8,952 bases of DNA from an uncultured Coriobacteriaceae bacterium (GTDB taxonomy: Bacteria > Actinomycetota > Coriobacteriia > Coriobacteriales > Eggerthellaceae): assembly GCA_946623915.1 (NCBI GenBank), contig CAMORQ010000058.1, positions 1 to 8,952 of the forward strand, written 5' to 3'. The notes beneath the pieces were generated by a model. The model did no database searches. It was given only the letters and a program-made list of their open reading frames with translations, and had not been told where the DNA came from. How positions within the stretch are numbered: the stretch's first letter is position 1; each line of letters opens with the position of its first letter. Of this stretch, positions 6,234-8,952 are shown one piece after another. Position numbers and translations under genes: made by a program.

Positions 6234-7772
6234 CTACGTGACGTTGCGGTACGAATCGACCAGGTCGGCGAGTTCTTGCTTGGAATGGACGTCCAGTTTG
6301 CTGTAGAGGTTGCGCGTATGCGTGCGCACAGTGTTCCAGGACACGCCAAGCTCTTCGGCGATGCGTGTAGCGTCATGCCCCATAGCCAGATGCCGCAGCA
6401 CGTCTTTTTCGCGTCGGGACAAGCCGAACTCGTCGGCTATGATGTCGATGGCCATCCTGAACTTTCCGCGCCGTGTTTCGGGGGTGACGCCCGATTCCAG
6501 CCTGCGTTCCATCAGCGAAGACAGGGTGGCGTGGCCTTCGGTGACCGCCTCGAACAGGTCGTCGAAGTCCTTGGCGGAAAATAGCACGAACGAACCCGCG
6601 AGTGATAAAAACGCCAGGACGACCCCCACGCCAACAACAACCGAAATAGGCTGGTCGGTAAGGAAAAGCGAGCCTATTAACCAGCCTATGCTGTCGGCGA
6701 GGGAAAACAGCCCGTAACCTATGCCAAACACCGTCGATGCGGTTTGCTGCCGCTGGAAAATGACGAAGAAGAGCAGCGTGCGGTAGCAAAACGTCAAGAT
6801 GTATATGGCGAAAGGAAGCATTTGGTAGTACGGCGCATAATACCTGCCTGCCGTGGGGGCGAGCGCTACGGCAAGCGCCGTAATTACCAGTATTAATGTG
6901 AATATGCGCCCGAAACTGCGTTTTTCGGGATCATAAGTCACGGCGAACGTGAGAAACGCGAGCGCGACCGGTATGAGCAAGATGATGATCAGCGACGCGT
7001 AGAGAGTCGAATCGGCTAAGGGCGTAACCGAGTTCGCGTAGCCAGATACGAGAGAAGCTACAAACGAAAGGAACGATACGACAAGCACCATGCGCCAAAA
7101 GGGCCGCGGAAGTGCTGTCTCGCTGCGTGATTCCAGCTCGTGCGGGTGTGCATCGGGCGCGTATTTGGAAAGGGAAGCGAGCAGGCCTGCTATCAGCGGT
7201 AGGGTGACGAACGCACCGGTTCCCATGACCAAGGGGCCTTCGCCGGAAAAGCGCCATGTCGGAAATCCCATTGCAAGGAAATACAGCATAACGCCGGCAA
7301 CGAGGGATTGCGCAGAGCGCACGATGATGTTGCGCGGCAGGTTGCTACCGTAAAGGTCGGCACATTTAACCACGATAAAGGCGTTGCCGATCCCGGCGAC
7401 GATGCAGCCAATGTAGTACAGAGCGTTCGCAGCAGCGAGTCCGAGGGCGGGTCCGAAGAAGTAGGGTCCCACGAGTATGATTACAGCAGACCCTATGCAC
7501 GAAATAACGCCGCCCACGACCGCAGATCGCGATTTTGCCAAAAAGGGCCCCACTTTACCCGCGAACGCGGCTATTGCCAAAAGCGTGAGCGCGAAAGATG
7601 CGTTCGAAAGCACGTACTGTTGTTTGCGGTACACGGAATCGAAGTCGGGCGAAGACACCCATACCGCACCTGTGAACGCCAGCATGTTCCATGCAAGCAA
7701 AAAGCCGAGAGCCGTGTAGGGGAAGCTGGGCCGCACGGCGACCGTTCGCTTAAGCCAGGTATCTAGTTGCAC
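6234..7772 (-). CDS. Membrane-bound LuxR-type transcription regulator with 12 transmembrane segments
   Basis: This 512-residue protein has about 12 hydrophobic segments over residues ~18-400, as in a major-facilitator-type transporter, and a LuxR/FixJ-type HTH at ~448-506 (LSRREKDVLRHLAMG..., recognition helix near SWNTVRTHTRNLYSKLDV). The plan, a transporter-like membrane domain sensing a ligand and a cytoplasmic HTH, is abundant in Eggerthellaceae, where such genes often flank redox enzyme genes. I prefer the GTG at 7772: GGGAGGGAGG lies five bases before it, whereas a longer frame from ATG at 7790 would place that sequence inside the gene and has no good site of its own. It is divergent from the 8049 gene, and the shared region holds a perfect inverted repeat, its likely operator. 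Ligand unknown. Confidence 0.92.
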   Translation of the reverse strand: MQLDTWLKRTVAVRPSFPYTALGFLLAWNMLAFTGAVWVSSPDFDSVYRKQQYVLSNASFALTLLAIAAFAGKVGPFLAKSRSAVVGGVISCIGSAVIILVGPYFFGPALGLAAANALYYIGCIVAGIGNAFIVVKCADLYGSNLPRNIIVRSAQSLVAGVMLYFLAMGFPTWRFSGEGPLVMGTGAFVTLPLIAGLLASLSKYAPDAHPHELESRSETALPRPFWRMVLVVSFLSFVASLVSGYANSVTPLADSTLYASLIIILLIPVALAFLTFAVTYDPEKRSFGRIFTLILVITALAVALAPTAGRYYAPYYQMLPFAIYILTFCYRTLLFFVIFQRQQTASTVFGIGYGLFSLADSIGWLIGSLFLTDQPISVVVGVGVVLAFLSLAGSFVLFSAKDFDDLFEAVTEGHATLSSLMERRLESGVTPETRRGKFRMAIDIIADEFGLSRREKDVLRHLAMGHDATRIAEELGVSWNTVRTHTRNLYSKLDVHSKQELADLVDSYRNVT

Positions 7773-7775
7773 GTG

Positions 7776-7787
7776 CGCCTCCCTCCC
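7776..7787 (-). promoter_or_regulatory. Strong ribosome binding site that fixes the LuxR-type start
   Basis: On the minus strand this reads GGGGAGGGAGGC, followed after CAC by the GTG at 7772. It is the best Shine-Dalgarno match in the window and argues against the ATG at 7790. Confidence 0.65.
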
Positions 7788-7804
7788 CATTATCTACTTC
7801 ACTA

Positions 7805-7825
7805 TGCGTGAATTAGGCTCACGCA
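7805..7825. promoter_or_regulatory. Perfect inverted repeat TGCGTGA-N7-TCACGCA (probable LuxR-type operator)
   Basis: TGCGTGA (7805-7811) and TCACGCA (7819-7825) are perfect reverse complements around a 7-base AT-rich spacer. The site lies 33 bases upstream of the LuxR-type GTG start. A third copy of the half-site, TCACGCA, is at 7920-7926 in the same gap, closer to the divergent operon. Dimeric LuxR/FixJ HTH proteins bind inverted repeats of this size, so this is a good candidate operator for the adjacent regulator. Binding itself is inferred. Confidence 0.5.
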
Positions 7826-7852
7826 ACTGGCGCAGAAAGTAGAATTGCTAGT

Positions 7853-7858
7853 ATTATA
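7853..7858 (-). promoter_or_regulatory. Candidate -10 box for the LuxR-type gene
   Basis: The minus strand reads a perfect TATAAT here, about 80 bases before the GTG start. I find no matching -35 box at 16-18 bases, as would fit an activated promoter. The inverted repeat at 7805-7825 would then lie downstream of the start point, a position that suits repression. The overlapping plus-strand TATTAT could serve the other direction. Confidence 0.35.
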
Positions 7859-7919
7859 ACCTCATACATTCGTTTCTCATAGGCCAATCTATCAGGCAAA
7901 ATGCATTGTAGTAGTTTTC

Positions 7920-7926
7920 TCACGCA
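7920..7926. promoter_or_regulatory. Isolated TCACGCA half-site
   Basis: This is an exact third copy of the half-site found in the inverted repeat at 7805-7825, 101 bases from the matching arm and 123 bases before the 8049 gene. Its partner arm is not evident. It may be a secondary site for the LuxR-type protein at the divergent promoter. Confidence 0.3.
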
Positions 7927-8048
7927 AGGCATGGAGTATGTTTTACAGGGATTTTCTTTCGGAAATAATGCGAAATGCGGGTTTTTCCCAGGGGTCATAA
8001 CTTCTATCTTGCAAACAGAGAAGGAAACAGCAGCATGAGGGAGAGGCA

Positions 8049-8822
8049 ATGGCTGCAAACGACTTTAGCCAGTTCGCTGGCTTTTCTGCTAATGCCAACC
8101 AGGTCGACGACGAACGCGACAACGGCATGATCGAACCGGCGAATCCAGACTACGCCGAAGAAACGGAAGATGCGGGCGAAGATTTGTCCTTCGTCGAAAA
8201 GATTGACAAGGTGGCGGCGTGCGTCACACGTCATCCGCTCTATCGCGAAATCCTTTACAACGTGCTTGGATACTGCAAGGAAGAAAAGCTTCTGCAGGAT
8301 ATCGAGCAGGAGATCACCACATATCCCGAATGGGCGCGTTGCACCCAGAACCAGTATGCGCTCGTCATGTCGCTCGTGAAAGCGGGTGGCTTGGAGTTCA
8401 TCGAGCGCGATGCGAACGGCAACATCGTTACCGAAGCCGACAAAGAAGGTTTGACCGAAGACGAAGCTGAAGATTTGGTCGAAACCTTCAATTTCAAAAC
8501 GACTGAGGCGGGCGCGGCATTCATCGAAGCCTACAACCCCGCCGAGCGCCTGGCGGTCGAGTTCGAGCGTACGCCCGATCGTGTTTCCGTTTACAACGAA
8601 GTCCTCGAATTCATCGCTGGCGAACCGCGCACCATAGACGACATCAACGCGCTGCTCGAAGGGCGCGAGATCGGCACCTACGTGAACGGCCGTTACGAAA
8701 CCATCAAACCGAGTGTGTTCGTGGACAAGCTCGAGCATGCCGGTGCGATTGTTTGGGATAAAAAATGGATCCTAACGAAGGAGGGGGAGGCATACCTGGA
8801 AAAGGTTCGGGAAGCCGGGTAG
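8049..8822 (+). CDS. Acidic protein with two winged-helix-like repeats, function unknown
   Basis: I do not recognise a named family. The 257-residue protein has no signal peptide or membrane span, and its first ~50 residues are acidic and probably disordered. The rest looks like a duplicated winged helix. Residues ~64-163 and ~181-256 share a first helix (LYREILYNVLGYC / VYNEVLEFIAGEP), a recognition-like helix (YALVMSLVKAGGLEF / SVFVDKLEHAGAIVW) and a wing plus helix (FKTTEAGAAFIE / ILTKEGEAYLEK). The strong acidity argues for protein rather than DNA binding, but this is a guess. The start has GAGGGAGAGG just upstream. It lies 66 bases before the Tat-targeted gene and is probably co-transcribed with it, so it may be its dedicated regulator or assembly factor. 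Confidence 0.85.
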   Translation: MAANDFSQFAGFSANANQVDDERDNGMIEPANPDYAEETEDAGEDLSFVEKIDKVAACVTRHPLYREILYNVLGYCKEEKLLQDIEQEITTYPEWARCTQNQYALVMSLVKAGGLEFIERDANGNIVTEADKEGLTEDEAEDLVETFNFKTTEAGAAFIEAYNPAERLAVEFERTPDRVSVYNEVLEFIAGEPRTIDDINALLEGREIGTYVNGRYETIKPSVFVDKLEHAGAIVWDKKWILTKEGEAYLEKVREAG

Positions 8823-8888
8823 TGCGCTACCGCATGGTGCGTTCCTGCCTGAAAGAACGAGAACTGTAACTAGAGAGAAGGGGAGAAC

Positions 8889-8952
8889 ATGACAGAAACA
8901 AAGTTGACACGCCGTAACTTCGTGCAGATTTCTGCACTAGGTGCTACGGCGG
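8889..8952 (+). CDS. Tat-exported protein, N-terminus only (probable redox enzyme)
   Basis: Only 21 codons are in the window; the gene runs off the right edge. The start ATG is preceded by GAAGGGGAG (8877-8885). The peptide MTETKLTRRNFVQISALGATA has the twin-arginine motif TRRNFV followed by a weakly hydrophobic core, so the protein is folded in the cytoplasm and exported by Tat. In relatives such short leaders usually belong to molybdopterin oxidoreductases or flavin-dependent reductases. Which one it is cannot be told from what is visible. The neighbouring membrane LuxR-type regulator fits a regulated anaerobic reductase. Confidence 0.8.
   Translation, partial: MTETKLTRRNFVQISALGATA

Noticed and set aside
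8823..8888. Terminator between the 8049 gene and the Tat gene
   Set aside because: A weak bulged hairpin (CGC-ACC with GGT-GCG) follows the stop codon but has no T-run, and the gap is short, so co-transcription is more likely.

Overview
The window looks like a chromosome segment from an actinobacterium of the class Coriobacteriia, most likely the family Eggerthellaceae. This is inferred from content, not from a search. It has a polytopic membrane protein ending in a LuxR-type HTH next to a Tat-exported protein, an XRE-receiver regulator with a LytS-type kinase, and moderately high GC. The 5S and 23S sequences are plainly bacterial, but I cannot name a genus.

Layout. Bases 1-570 are the end of an rRNA operon: the 3' end of 23S rRNA, a roughly 135-nt spacer without a tRNA, and 5S rRNA enclosed in a long precursor stem that runs into a T-rich tract. 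Bases 570-1240 appear non-coding and full of structure: nested inverted repeats, 2.4 copies of a 113-bp tandem repeat, and several possible hairpins. Bases 1291-3155 hold a two-gene operon with a 4-base overlap: a response regulator with its XRE helix-turn-helix before the receiver, and a multi-pass sensor histidine kinase. A strong palindrome sits just before the regulator. Bases 3367-4221 encode a cytoplasmic DsbA/FrnE-like thiol protein with an apparent winged-helix tail. A gap of about 470 bp follows, with two hairpins.

On the minus strand, 4689-6050 encodes a secreted coiled-coil protein ending in a double-psi beta-barrel (RlpA/3D-like) domain, probably acting on the cell wall. Next to it, 6234-7772 encodes a membrane LuxR regulator with 12 transmembrane segments. 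Divergent from that gene, across a 276-bp regulatory gap with a perfect TGCGTGA-N7-TCACGCA repeat, lie a tandem winged-helix protein (8049-8822) and the start of a Tat-targeted protein (8889 to the window edge), probably a redox enzyme.

Working together. The XRE-receiver/kinase pair forms one signalling unit that may autoregulate through the palindrome. The LuxR protein, the tandem winged-helix protein and the Tat protein look like a second unit, in which a membrane regulator controls an exported redox enzyme and its cytoplasmic partner. The thiol protein and the cell-wall protein have no clear link to either unit.
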